From assembly GCA_900755095.1 (NCBI GenBank), contig CAAEFE010000016.1, positions 1 to 16,428 on the forward strand: a stretch of 16,428 bases of DNA. Reading direction: 5' to 3'. Below the pieces are notes generated by a model. That model did not search any database and had not been told where the DNA came from. It worked only from the letters and a program-made list of their open reading frames with translations. The stretch comes from an uncultured Bacteroides sp. GTDB taxonomy: Bacteria > Bacteroidota > Bacteroidia > Bacteroidales > Bacteroidaceae. Made by a program: the position numbers and the translations under genes. Within the stretch, counting starts at the first letter, position 1. Each line of letters starts with the position of its first letter. Shown here piece by piece: positions 5,052-12,479 of this stretch.

Positions 5052-7805
5052 TTATAATTTTGAATTTGCAGCGTTCAGCGCATCAATGACTGCCAGATAC
5101 ATTGGCTTTGCCTGCGCATCCTGCATAAGCAGATCGGATATGGTCATGGACAATGCAAACTGAATCAGCGGGTCTTCCAGCATTCCCGGCATCATTTCTT
5201 CAAACATATTGCGGCCAAGTTCTTCGGCAACCAACTCTCCGAGTGTTGACTCCAACGAATATTTCTCGAATTTCAGATTGGTATCCGTCTTGTACTCGTA
5301 ATGATATCTGCCGGAACCAACCGTGAATTCCGCTTCTTTCTCCGGAAGCTGGATAACTGCCGTTGTATTCACCGGAATCTGCACGTCCACACAGATTTTT
5401 CCTTCTCTGCAGCTCCATGCACTTACGATTGTTCCATATATGGATTCATAAGTTGCGGACACCTCTGTCATTCCCTTTGTCAGCGTCGGCTGAATCCGTA
5501 TTTTCTTATATCCCGGTTCCATACAGCGTATTCCTGCAACTTTTTCGTACAGCCAGCTTCCAATCGAACCGTACGCATAATGGTTCAGGGAGTTCATACC
5601 TGATTCGTCAAAATCCCCATTTGGCAGAATGGAATTCCAACGCTCCCAGATTGTCGTTGCGCCTTTCTTTACTGCATAGAGCCAGCCCGGAAAATCCTCT
5701 TTCATAAAGATCTCATCCGCCAACCCATGAAGACCGTTTTCTGACAAACAATGACACAGATACGGTGTACCCACAAAACCTGTCGTCAGATGATTATGGT
5801 GTGCCCCGATATTCAACTCCAATGTCTCCAAAATACGATTACGAAATTCCGGTTTTATCAAGTCAAAGTACAGCATCAGCACACAGGCTGTCTGTGTCTC
5901 GCTGACCATTCGTCCGCTTCTTGTCACGTATTCCACATGAATGGCTTCTACTATTTCTTCATATAAGTCACCGTATGCTTTTGCTTCCTCTGCATACCCC
6001 AATGCATCCGCAGCATCCCGCACAATCCTGGTCGAATATGCGTAATAAGCATTTGCCACCAGATATTTGTCCGTTCCGCCTGTCCGGTCGGTGCTTCCGG
6101 ATTCTATGTCCAGCGCCAGCCAGTCTCCATACTGGAATCCACTCTGCCACAATCCGTTTTTCGAGACTCTCGCATGTATATAATCCACCCAGTTCTTCAT
6201 CATCGGGAATTGCTCCGCAAGCATCTCTTTATCCCCGTAAACCTTATAAATCGTCCACGGAATGATTGTCGCAGCATCGCTCCATGCCGCTGCTCCCGCC
6301 TGATTTCCGAGAATATTCGGAACAACATGAGGTACGCCCCACTCCGGATTGGTCTCTGCCGCCATATCCCGCAGCCATTTTCGGAAAAATAGTGCTGTGT
6401 GAAAATTGTAGGAGGCTGTACCACAGAATACCTGTGCATCTCCGGTCCAGCCCAACCGTTCATCTCTCTGTGGGCAGTCTGTCGGAACATCGAGGAAGTT
6501 GCCTCTCTGTCCCCACTGTATATTACTCTGCAGTTGGTTAACCAACGTGTTGTCGGATGTGAATGTTCCTGTCGGCTGCATGTCTGTGTGCATTGCACAT
6601 GCCGTAAAATCCGATGCCTCTGTTTCCGTTCCTGCGCCTTCCACACAAATATAACGGAATCCGTGGAAAGTGAAGTGCGGCATCACAAGCATTCCCACCT
6701 GCTTTTCTCCGTATATAAATGTATCTGTACATCTTGCCGTCCGCAGATTCTCTGTATAGAAGTTTCCATCTTTATCCAGTGTTTCTGCATATCGAATAAC
6801 TAATCTGTCTCCCATAAGTTTTGGAAGTCGTATTTCTACCAGTCCTGCCATATTCTGTCCGAAATCAAACACCAATTCTCCTTTTGGAGTCACGATCCTT
6901 TCCTTTACATCAAACCGTTTCGTTACCCGGACCGGCTCGGATTCCTGCGCCACAATCTGCCCGATATCATCCGTATGTTCAAACAGAACTGCCTTTCCCA
7001 CCAGCCTTCTTTCTTTTGTATAATCCTGTATTTCACCGTGATAAATCTCGGAAAACAGAATTTCTCCTGTTTCCACATGCCAGTCCGTATCAGTGCCGAT
7101 GCAGATAGTTTCCCCGTCTTCGTACTCGATACGCACCATTGCCAGCAAAGCCGTTCTGTCGCCGTAAAGATTCGGTCTTGCATCAAACCCGAGTTCTCCC
7201 TTATACCACCCGTTTCCTACAGTAACCGTAATCTCATTATCTTTTTCCAGGAGTTCCGTAATATCATAAGTCTGATACTGCAGTCGGTGATGATAAGATG
7301 TCCAACCCGGAGCCATGAACAAGTCTCCTGTTTTCCTTCCGTTAATAAATGCCTCATATACACCACAGGCGGTCGCATACAGCCTTGCTCTCTTCACCGA
7401 TCTGTCCAGAGAAAAGCTGCGGACAAATACCGGACATGCAGTCTCTTCAGCCGGAAGTGTATGGGTAATCCATTTTGCATTCCAGTTTTCTTCTCTCATC
7501 AAACCGGTTTCAAAGTTTCCTGTCACCTGTTCCAGCTCTCCGTAATTATCCCATACACTGACCTGCACCTGATAAACAGTCATCTCTTTCAATGCAGCAC
7601 CCTTATATGGCACCAGAACGGATTGGTCGCTTTCCACCCGGCCACTGTCCCACATAAGCTGGCCTCCGCTGACAACCTGAATCTGGTAGCTTGTCTGCAC
7701 AACATCCTGCTTTTCACTCTCCAGCTTCCATGAGAAACGTGGTTTCTCATCGATTCCTATCGGATTTTTTCTGTATTCTATTGTCAAATCACGAATCATA
7801 TACAT
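5052..7805 (-). CDS. GH78 alpha-L-rhamnosidase, cytoplasmic
   Basis: A 917-aa enzyme expected to release terminal alpha-L-rhamnose from glycosides. The order is an Fn3-like N-terminal domain (about 1-105), the Bac_rhamnosid_N sandwich (about 110-290, with the MAPGWTSYHHRLQYQTYDIT segment), a concanavalin-like domain (about 300-415), the (alpha/alpha)6 catalytic barrel (about 415-760) and a C-terminal beta domain (about 760-840). The GH78 signature DVPTDCPQRDERLGWTGD is at 439-456, with Glu449 the expected general acid. TTIWERWNS gives Glu721 as expected general base, and the typical MNSLNHYAYGSIGSWLYE follows. No signal peptide is seen. A 75-residue Met-rich helical tail (844-917) lies beyond the usual end of the family. 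AGAGAGG (7808-7814) is only 2 bp from ATG 7805 but 8 bp from the in-frame ATG at 7799, so 7799 may be the true start. It is 38 bp downstream of the GH3 gene, in the same operon. Confidence 0.93.
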   Translation of the reverse strand: MYMIRDLTIEYRKNPIGIDEKPRFSWKLESEKQDVVQTSYQIQVVSGGQLMWDSGRVESDQSVLVPYKGAALKEMTVYQVQVSVWDNYGELEQVTGNFETGLMREENWNAKWITHTLPAEETACPVFVRSFSLDRSVKRARLYATACGVYEAFINGRKTGDLFMAPGWTSYHHRLQYQTYDITELLEKDNEITVTVGNGWYKGELGFDARPNLYGDRTALLAMVRIEYEDGETICIGTDTDWHVETGEILFSEIYHGEIQDYTKERRLVGKAVLFEHTDDIGQIVAQESEPVRVTKRFDVKERIVTPKGELVFDFGQNMAGLVEIRLPKLMGDRLVIRYAETLDKDGNFYTENLRTARCTDTFIYGEKQVGMLVMPHFTFHGFRYICVEGAGTETEASDFTACAMHTDMQPTGTFTSDNTLVNQLQSNIQWGQRGNFLDVPTDCPQRDERLGWTGDAQVFCGTASYNFHTALFFRKWLRDMAAETNPEWGVPHVVPNILGNQAGAAAWSDAATIIPWTIYKVYGDKEMLAEQFPMMKNWVDYIHARVSKNGLWQSGFQYGDWLALDIESGSTDRTGGTDKYLVANAYYAYSTRIVRDAADALGYAEEAKAYGDLYEEIVEAIHVEYVTRSGRMVSETQTACVLMLYFDLIKPEFRNRILETLELNIGAHHNHLTTGFVGTPYLCHCLSENGLHGLADEIFMKEDFPGWLYAVKKGATTIWERWNSILPNGDFDESGMNSLNHYAYGSIGSWLYEKVAGIRCMEPGYKKIRIQPTLTKGMTEVSATYESIYGTIVSAWSCREGKICVDVQIPVNTTAVIQLPEKEAEFTVGSGRYHYEYKTDTNLKFEKYSLESTLGELVAEELGRNMFEEMMPGMLEDPLIQFALSMTISDLLMQDAQAKPMYLAVIDALNAANSKL

Positions 7806-7843
7806 TTCCTCTCTTTCTTTTTGTTTTTCTGATTCTTTCTATT

Positions 7844-10483
7844 CTATGAAAATTTTGCCATTGTACGAATCAGAGCGGTAACATTCTCCTGAAGTCTTGC
7901 CGTGTCTATGGTACCGTTCTCCAATCCTTTCTTTATCTGACCGGTATATGTATCATCATTAGAGCCCGGCGTAATCCAGCAGTTTCCCGCCTGTACCATT
8001 GCTGCCACATCTACACTGTCATAGGTTGTCCAATCCGTCATTACAAAACCGGCAAACCCATTTTCTTCTCTGAGAAGCCCCTGTAGAAGTTCTTCATCCG
8101 CTGCTGTCGGGCAGCCGTTTACCGCATTATACGCCGTCATAAAGCTAGCTGGCATATGAACATCCATCGCATATTCAAAAGTCCGAAAATAAATTTCCCG
8201 GATTGCACGTTCGGAAATCAGACTCTGATTTCGCTTTCTGGAAGATTCACAGTTGTTCCCGATAAAATGTTTATAGCAGCCTCCGACCCCGGCTCCTTCC
8301 AATCCTTTTGCATAAAATCCAGCCATGACACCGGACAAATACGGATCTTCCGAAAAATATTCCGGCTGTCGTCCATTTAGCGGATTTCTGTGAATATTAA
8401 ATGCCGGGGCAAGAACCAGCAGCATGCCCAATGCCTTCGCTTCTTCCCCGATTACACACCCGATTGCTTCCGATAATTCTTTATTGAACGAAGCACAGAT
8501 TGTAACGCCTGACGGCATTCCAATATTTTTGATGTTCAGATTGACTCCGCTGTTTCCATCGCTCACCGGAAAGTCCGGCAAATCATATCCTTCTGTCTGA
8601 AACACACGACCTGCCTCACCAATACCTTCCATTCCCCACCCAGCCGAGGCACAGACGCTGATGCGGGCAAGTTCCTCCGGTGACATCTGTGCTACAAACT
8701 CAGCCGCACGTGACGGATTTTTTCTTACAGCATCAAATGTTACCTTCTCTTTTGGTTTCTCCATATCAAACTTTACGGGATAATGTTTCCTCTTCTCATA
8801 AGGCAAAAATGTCAACTTATTTTTGACCACTCCGGAATGCGCTCCTGTCGGCCATGTATCATCCGGATTTGTTTTGGATAATCTTGTAAATTTGCAATCG
8901 CAGCAAAGCAGATTGGTTACCTGTTTGATTATTCTTGTTTCTTCTTCGTCGAATCCGCCACATTCCGCTGCTTCAATACTGTTTCCCACATAAATACGGT
9001 AATATCCTTTTGATAAAATATACGCCGCTTTTTCTTCCGAATATGAAGTCAATACTTTCACCGGAACATGAACCGAAATCTTCTGTTCCTCTCCCGGAAG
9101 CAGTTCCTTTGTTTTTTCAAAGAATACCAGTTCTTTTTCCGGCTGCTCCAATTCTGATTCCGGTTTGCCTACATAAACCTGAACAACTTCTTTTCCGGCT
9201 TTTTCCCCGACATTCTTCACATATACATCCAGTTCCAGTACTTCCCCGTCAAATCGAATATTCTCCTGCCTGATACAAAACTCCGTATAACTTAATCCGT
9301 AGCCAAACGGATACGCCGCTTTTTTCCTGAATGTTGTAAAATAACGATATCCCACATAAATGTCTTCCTCGTAACAAGTATCCACATATATATTTTCATC
9401 TGCTGTCAGACGTGTTTTATCCACACAGTCATAGAAATTTTTCGACGACGGAATATCAAAATAATCCTTTGCCCATGTATCCGGCAGCTTCCCTGACGGA
9501 TTTACAGCCCCGCTCAGGATATCCAAAAGTGCCGGTCCTGCAAGCATTCCACCAAATCCCGAATATATAAGTCCTGCAACTGCATACTTTTCTGCAAATG
9601 TCACATCAATCGGATATCCGACATTTAAAATCACAATTGTCTTTGCAAATGTATCCGTTATTTTTGCAATAAGTGCTTCTTCATCCTCGCTCAGATAGTA
9701 TTCCCCTTTCGCCGTGGAAGCATCCTGGTTTTCTCCTGCTGCACGTGTCAGGAACACGATTGCCGTATCGGACAATTTCTTTGCACGCATCAACATCTCG
9801 TCCCCCGGTATCTCATCCCTGTCGCAGCCGTAAAATTCAACCAGTTCTTCATTCAGTGAATAAGCTTCTCCTTCCCTGACAGCCTCCACAAAATTAACAC
9901 TGTAGCGAGGATTGATTTTGCCTGCCCCCACTGCTCCGATACGAAATTCGTGAATACCTCTGCCAAACAGATTCAATACCGTTCCCTTCTTCAGCGGAAG
10001 AACTTCCGCCGCATTTTTCAAAAGAACGATTCCCTCCCTGGCGGCTTCCAGTGCAATCTGTTCATGTGTTGCATCTTCCGGCTTCGGTTTCACTTTTTCC
10101 ACACCTCTGACCGTAAAATCCTGCGGATTCATCTCATTCCCATCCATATCCACAAAACCTTCCACGTGAAGTTGATATTCCCGACCGTACTCTGTCACAA
10201 GTCCCCGAAGCGGAATTCCAAGCACCCACATATTCCCCATAACTTCCATATACTGGTTGATACAGCCGGATACCACCCTGCTATCTAAGGTGACGGTTCC
10301 CTGAATATCCGGATTCATCGGCTTTGCCCACATCATAAGCAGACAGCCGGATAGTCGACGATCCAGCATAAAATACAATCCGTCAATATCATGAAAATCG
10401 TACTCTAGCGGTCCCATTTCAAAAAGCAATGGTTTATCTTCTTTTCCTGTCGGAAGCTGTTCCCAAAAATCTTCCATTCCCAT
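7844..10483 (-). CDS. Circularly permuted GH3 beta-glucosidase-like enzyme
   Basis: An 879-aa GH3 enzyme with inverted domain order. After an N-terminal region I do not recognise (1-135) comes the alpha/beta sandwich normally found second (about 140-345: EAAREGIVLLKN, AIVFLTRAAGENQD, GKLPDTW). Next is the Fn3-like domain (about 390-505: YPFGYGLSYTEF) and only then the (beta/alpha)8 barrel (about 590-879). The barrel carries FPVSDGNSGVN, NIHRNPLNGRQPEYFSEDPYLSG, YKHFIGNN and GFVMTDW, with Asp817 the expected nucleophile. The same rearrangement is known in beta-glucosidases of Ruminococcus albus and Butyrivibrio. No signal peptide, so cytoplasmic. Beta-glucosidase is the likeliest activity, but GH3 also includes xylosidases and others. 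First gene of the GH3-GH78-symporter operon. The start is supported by AAAGGAGG (10498-10491) 7 bp upstream. The insertion sequence ends only 23 bp upstream of the ATG, removing the native promoter. Confidence 0.9.
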   Translation of the reverse strand: MGMEDFWEQLPTGKEDKPLLFEMGPLEYDFHDIDGLYFMLDRRLSGCLLMMWAKPMNPDIQGTVTLDSRVVSGCINQYMEVMGNMWVLGIPLRGLVTEYGREYQLHVEGFVDMDGNEMNPQDFTVRGVEKVKPKPEDATHEQIALEAAREGIVLLKNAAEVLPLKKGTVLNLFGRGIHEFRIGAVGAGKINPRYSVNFVEAVREGEAYSLNEELVEFYGCDRDEIPGDEMLMRAKKLSDTAIVFLTRAAGENQDASTAKGEYYLSEDEEALIAKITDTFAKTIVILNVGYPIDVTFAEKYAVAGLIYSGFGGMLAGPALLDILSGAVNPSGKLPDTWAKDYFDIPSSKNFYDCVDKTRLTADENIYVDTCYEEDIYVGYRYFTTFRKKAAYPFGYGLSYTEFCIRQENIRFDGEVLELDVYVKNVGEKAGKEVVQVYVGKPESELEQPEKELVFFEKTKELLPGEEQKISVHVPVKVLTSYSEEKAAYILSKGYYRIYVGNSIEAAECGGFDEEETRIIKQVTNLLCCDCKFTRLSKTNPDDTWPTGAHSGVVKNKLTFLPYEKRKHYPVKFDMEKPKEKVTFDAVRKNPSRAAEFVAQMSPEELARISVCASAGWGMEGIGEAGRVFQTEGYDLPDFPVSDGNSGVNLNIKNIGMPSGVTICASFNKELSEAIGCVIGEEAKALGMLLVLAPAFNIHRNPLNGRQPEYFSEDPYLSGVMAGFYAKGLEGAGVGGCYKHFIGNNCESSRKRNQSLISERAIREIYFRTFEYAMDVHMPASFMTAYNAVNGCPTAADEELLQGLLREENGFAGFVMTDWTTYDSVDVAAMVQAGNCWITPGSNDDTYTGQIKKGLENGTIDTARLQENVTALIRTMAKFS

Positions 10484-10502
10484 GTTGAGTCCTCCTTTTA
10501 AA

Positions 10503-10506
10503 TACT
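10503..10506. repeat. Target site duplication TACT, left copy
   Basis: TACT directly abuts the left IS end. The matching copy follows the right end at 12307-12310. A 4-bp match can arise by chance, but its position against both repeats supports it. Confidence 0.6.
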
Positions 10507-10521
10507 ATAATCTCTCGGAAT
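10507..10521 (+). repeat. Left terminal inverted repeat of the IS
   Basis: ATAATCTCTCGGAAT, matching the right end with one mismatch (third base A against G). Confidence 0.8.
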
Positions 10522-10560
10522 CTCCAAACCATTGATTTTGCAAGGTTTTTAGATTCCTTT

Positions 10561-10589
10561 TTTATTAAAATCCCCCACTTTTTTGTCAA
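10561..10589 (-). promoter_or_regulatory. Possible outward promoter at the left IS end
   Basis: On the minus strand TTGACA (10589-10584), 17 bp, AATAAA (10566-10561; 4 of 6 with the consensus -10). It points out of the element toward the GH3 gene, whose ATG is about 80 bp further on. It could replace the promoter lost by the insertion. Confidence 0.4.
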
Positions 10590-10668
10590 AAATCACTTGA
10601 CAAATCGCTAAAAATTTGCGGCGAAGCCGATTGAATATATTTTATTTTTTCGACTGGAGGCGATTTTT

Positions 10669-12159
10669 TTGTTACCTGTAAATTCTGGCGGTCACACCGC
10701 CTATCAAAACTTTGTTACTGAAAATCTTCGTAAATATTACCCTAATCCAAATGCACTGGCCCGCTCTACTTGGGATATCATTGAACGGTTTTGGAATCTT
10801 GATCTATCCTATACGGATGAACTTTTGGCTGATAAATATTCTAAGTTCGGCCCTGTTCCACGAACACCTTCTTGTATGCAGCGTTCTTACCTGTTATCGA
10901 TTGATTTTAAGGTTTCTTCTCTGACACAGTGGGCTGCTCAGCTTAAGATCAACCCTCTTTATGCCATTCTCAGCGGATTCGAGTTTGGAGATACCCCAGG
11001 TGTCGGCACCTTTTATGATTTTTTGAACCGTCTTTGGGATTCCGCTGAAGATAATCTCTCTTCTCACGAGCATCCTCTAAAAAAGAAAAAAGTCAAAAAA
11101 CCAAAAAAGAAAGGGGAAAAAGCGGAGTCTGTTGAAAAGATTACCGTTGCTGAGCTTCTTCCTCAATTGGAAAACACTACTTTTTATCTAGATGAACAAC
11201 CATATGCATCTTTGTTCAAAATATATAAACAAGAGTTCTTGGATGTTTCTGTCTCAAAAAATCTGATACATCCTAATTCTCTTGCCCTTGCCGGTGATGG
11301 AACTCCCGTTCTCACCTCTCACAGAGAACGCAAAAAACGCATCTGTGACTGTAAAGAAAAAGGAATTCTTAACTGTGATTGCAATCGCTATTATTCGCAG
11401 CCTGACTGTGATATCGGCTGGGATTCTTCCAATGACCGTTGGTATCATGGCTACGATCTGTATATGCTCGTGGATTCACAAAGTGATCTCCCTGTGTTTC
11501 CACTTTTTTCCTGTGCTTCCAAACATGACTCTCATGGATTTTTACATACATTTTTCAGAATGAAATCCTTTCTTCCTGATTACACAGTATCAAAAATACT
11601 TTTAGATTCTGCACATGATGCAATGGCGTATTACCAATACTTCAAGCGTGAAAACATAACACCTTTTATTGACCTCAATGGCAAAGGTGGCAGACCACCT
11701 GTTTATAAAAACGACTTTACGATTGACACAGACGGTGTCCCTATCTGTCCTGCTGGTCAACGCATGCATCGTGACGGCGGGGAAGCTGCAAAAGGTCGAA
11801 TGAAATTCAAATGCCCGGAAATGCACCGAAAAAATGGTTGTATTTCCTGTACCTGTGAAACACCTTGTTCAGATGCAAAATACGGAAGAACCGTTCACTT
11901 AGTTTTAAAGGATAATCCCCGGTTATTTAATGATCCACCAAGAAGCAGTAAGGAATGGAAACTGGATTACAATGCAAGAACTTCTGTAGAACGTTCAAAC
12001 AAACGTGAGAAAATAGCCTTTAACTTAGAAAGCGGCAGACACCGCTCTACTAAGATGTGGTACTGCCGCCTTTATCACATCCTGATGTTACAGCATCTGG
12101 ATGCATGGGATCTGCCAACCGAATCTCCCCTGAAAAAGTTGATTCAACAGACAGCATAA
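10669..12159 (+). CDS. DDE transposase of the insertion sequence
   Basis: A 496-aa transposase catalysing cut-and-paste movement of the surrounding element. N-terminal residues 60-125 resemble the DUF772 region of IS1182/IS5-type transposases. A very basic stretch (KKKKVKKPKKKGEK, about 138-151) follows. The likely DDE triad is Asp210 (ALAGDGTP), Asp313 (LLDSAHDAM) and Glu441 (RTSVERSNKREK, the Y-(2)-R-(3)-E-(6)-K-like C1 region). A cysteine-rich segment (CPAGQ, KCPEMHRKNGCISCTCETPC, 360-400) is a probable zinc-binding insert. The start is TTG at 10669, chosen because GGAGG (10656-10660) lies 8 bp upstream and no ATG is better placed; TTG starts can limit transposase expression. It appears intact and could be active. 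Confidence 0.88.
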   Translation: MLPVNSGGHTAYQNFVTENLRKYYPNPNALARSTWDIIERFWNLDLSYTDELLADKYSKFGPVPRTPSCMQRSYLLSIDFKVSSLTQWAAQLKINPLYAILSGFEFGDTPGVGTFYDFLNRLWDSAEDNLSSHEHPLKKKKVKKPKKKGEKAESVEKITVAELLPQLENTTFYLDEQPYASLFKIYKQEFLDVSVSKNLIHPNSLALAGDGTPVLTSHRERKKRICDCKEKGILNCDCNRYYSQPDCDIGWDSSNDRWYHGYDLYMLVDSQSDLPVFPLFSCASKHDSHGFLHTFFRMKSFLPDYTVSKILLDSAHDAMAYYQYFKRENITPFIDLNGKGGRPPVYKNDFTIDTDGVPICPAGQRMHRDGGEAAKGRMKFKCPEMHRKNGCISCTCETPCSDAKYGRTVHLVLKDNPRLFNDPPRSSKEWKLDYNARTSVERSNKREKIAFNLESGRHRSTKMWYCRLYHILMLQHLDAWDLPTESPLKKLIQQTA

Positions 12160-12187
12160 TCCCCAGGAAGTATTATACACCATTTTC

Positions 12188-12213
12188 AGACATAGCAACA
12201 GTTATGTCTTTTT
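12188..12213 (+). terminator. Terminator of the transposase gene
   Basis: AGACATA (12188-12194) with TATGTCT (12203-12209), then T's to 12213. A second perfect hairpin without a T-run, GCCAGC-ATT-GCTGGC, is at 12263-12277, inside the right IS end. Confidence 0.7.
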
Positions 12214-12291
12214 CTCATACCATTTTTTTATTTTTGATAATATTTACTTTTCAAAGTCCATTGCCAGCATTGCTGGCTATAATCACTCAGA

Positions 12292-12306
12292 ATTCCGAGA
12301 GATCAT
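12292..12306 (-). repeat. Right terminal inverted repeat of the IS
   Basis: ATTCCGAGAGATCAT, the reverse complement of the left end with one mismatch. Confidence 0.8.
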
Positions 12307-12310
12307 TACT
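12307..12310. repeat. Target site duplication TACT, right copy
   Basis: Copy of 10503-10506. Removing the IS plus one copy restores a continuous leader joining the region to the right with the GH3 ribosome site. Confidence 0.6.
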
Positions 12311-12376
12311 TTCATTGAGTTATCTATAAAATATCAAACCTTATAATTTTTGTATTACAATATTGATTACAATATT
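12311..12376 (-). promoter_or_regulatory. Displaced native control region of the GH3 operon
   Basis: With the IS removed, the minus strand would read an AT-rich promoter-like stretch (TATTTTATAGAT, about 12325-12336) some 45 bp before the GH3 ATG. TACAAAAATTATAA (12354-12341) lies upstream of it. A similar TACAAAATTATAA sits upstream of the GH2 gene in the same orientation. The 11-bp repeats ATTACAATATT (12354-12364 and 12366-12376, 12-bp period) are candidate AraC-type half-sites. The role is inferred; there is no good -35 box, as expected for an activator-dependent promoter. Confidence 0.45.
12354..12376. repeat. Tandem direct repeat ATTACAATATT x2
   Basis: Two perfect 11-bp copies with one base between them, in the intergenic region next to the AraC-type gene and just upstream of that gene's -35 box. 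Confidence 0.5.
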
Positions 12377-12388
12377 TCAATTTTGTCC

Positions 12389-12417
12389 TTGTTTTTATAA
12401 ATAGAACACCTTATAAT
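12389..12417 (+). promoter_or_regulatory. Promoter of the AraC-family gene
   Basis: TTGTTT (12389-12394), 17 bp, TATAAT (12412-12417), about 60 bp upstream of the start codon. Confidence 0.6.
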
Positions 12418-12479
12418 TAGTATTACATCCATTTCAAAGAGAGTTTAAAAGTACGGTTTTACCTGGAAAGGAGTCTTCC

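Larger units (their letters stand above)
10507..12306 (+). mobile_element. Complete 1.8-kb insertion sequence, IS1182/IS4-like
   Basis: Bounded by inverted repeats at 10507-10521 (ATAATCTCTCGGAAT) and 12292-12306 (reverse complement ATGATCTCTCGGAAT), identical at 14 of 15 positions and flanked by TACT on both sides. It carries one 496-aa DDE transposase gene and a terminator. Length (1800 bp), 4-bp duplication and transposase size fit the IS1182 group best; assignment to IS4-type is possible. It lies between the GH3 operon and its divergent AraC-type regulator gene. Confidence 0.85.

Noticed and set aside
6975..7733. 252-codon plus-strand open frame
   Set aside because: It lies entirely antisense within the GH78 gene, whose domains and catalytic motifs are clear; no ribosome site or domain is seen.
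10669..12159. Transposase as a broken pseudogene
   Set aside because: The frame is continuous, three acidic catalytic residues are in place, and both IS ends and the target duplication are present.
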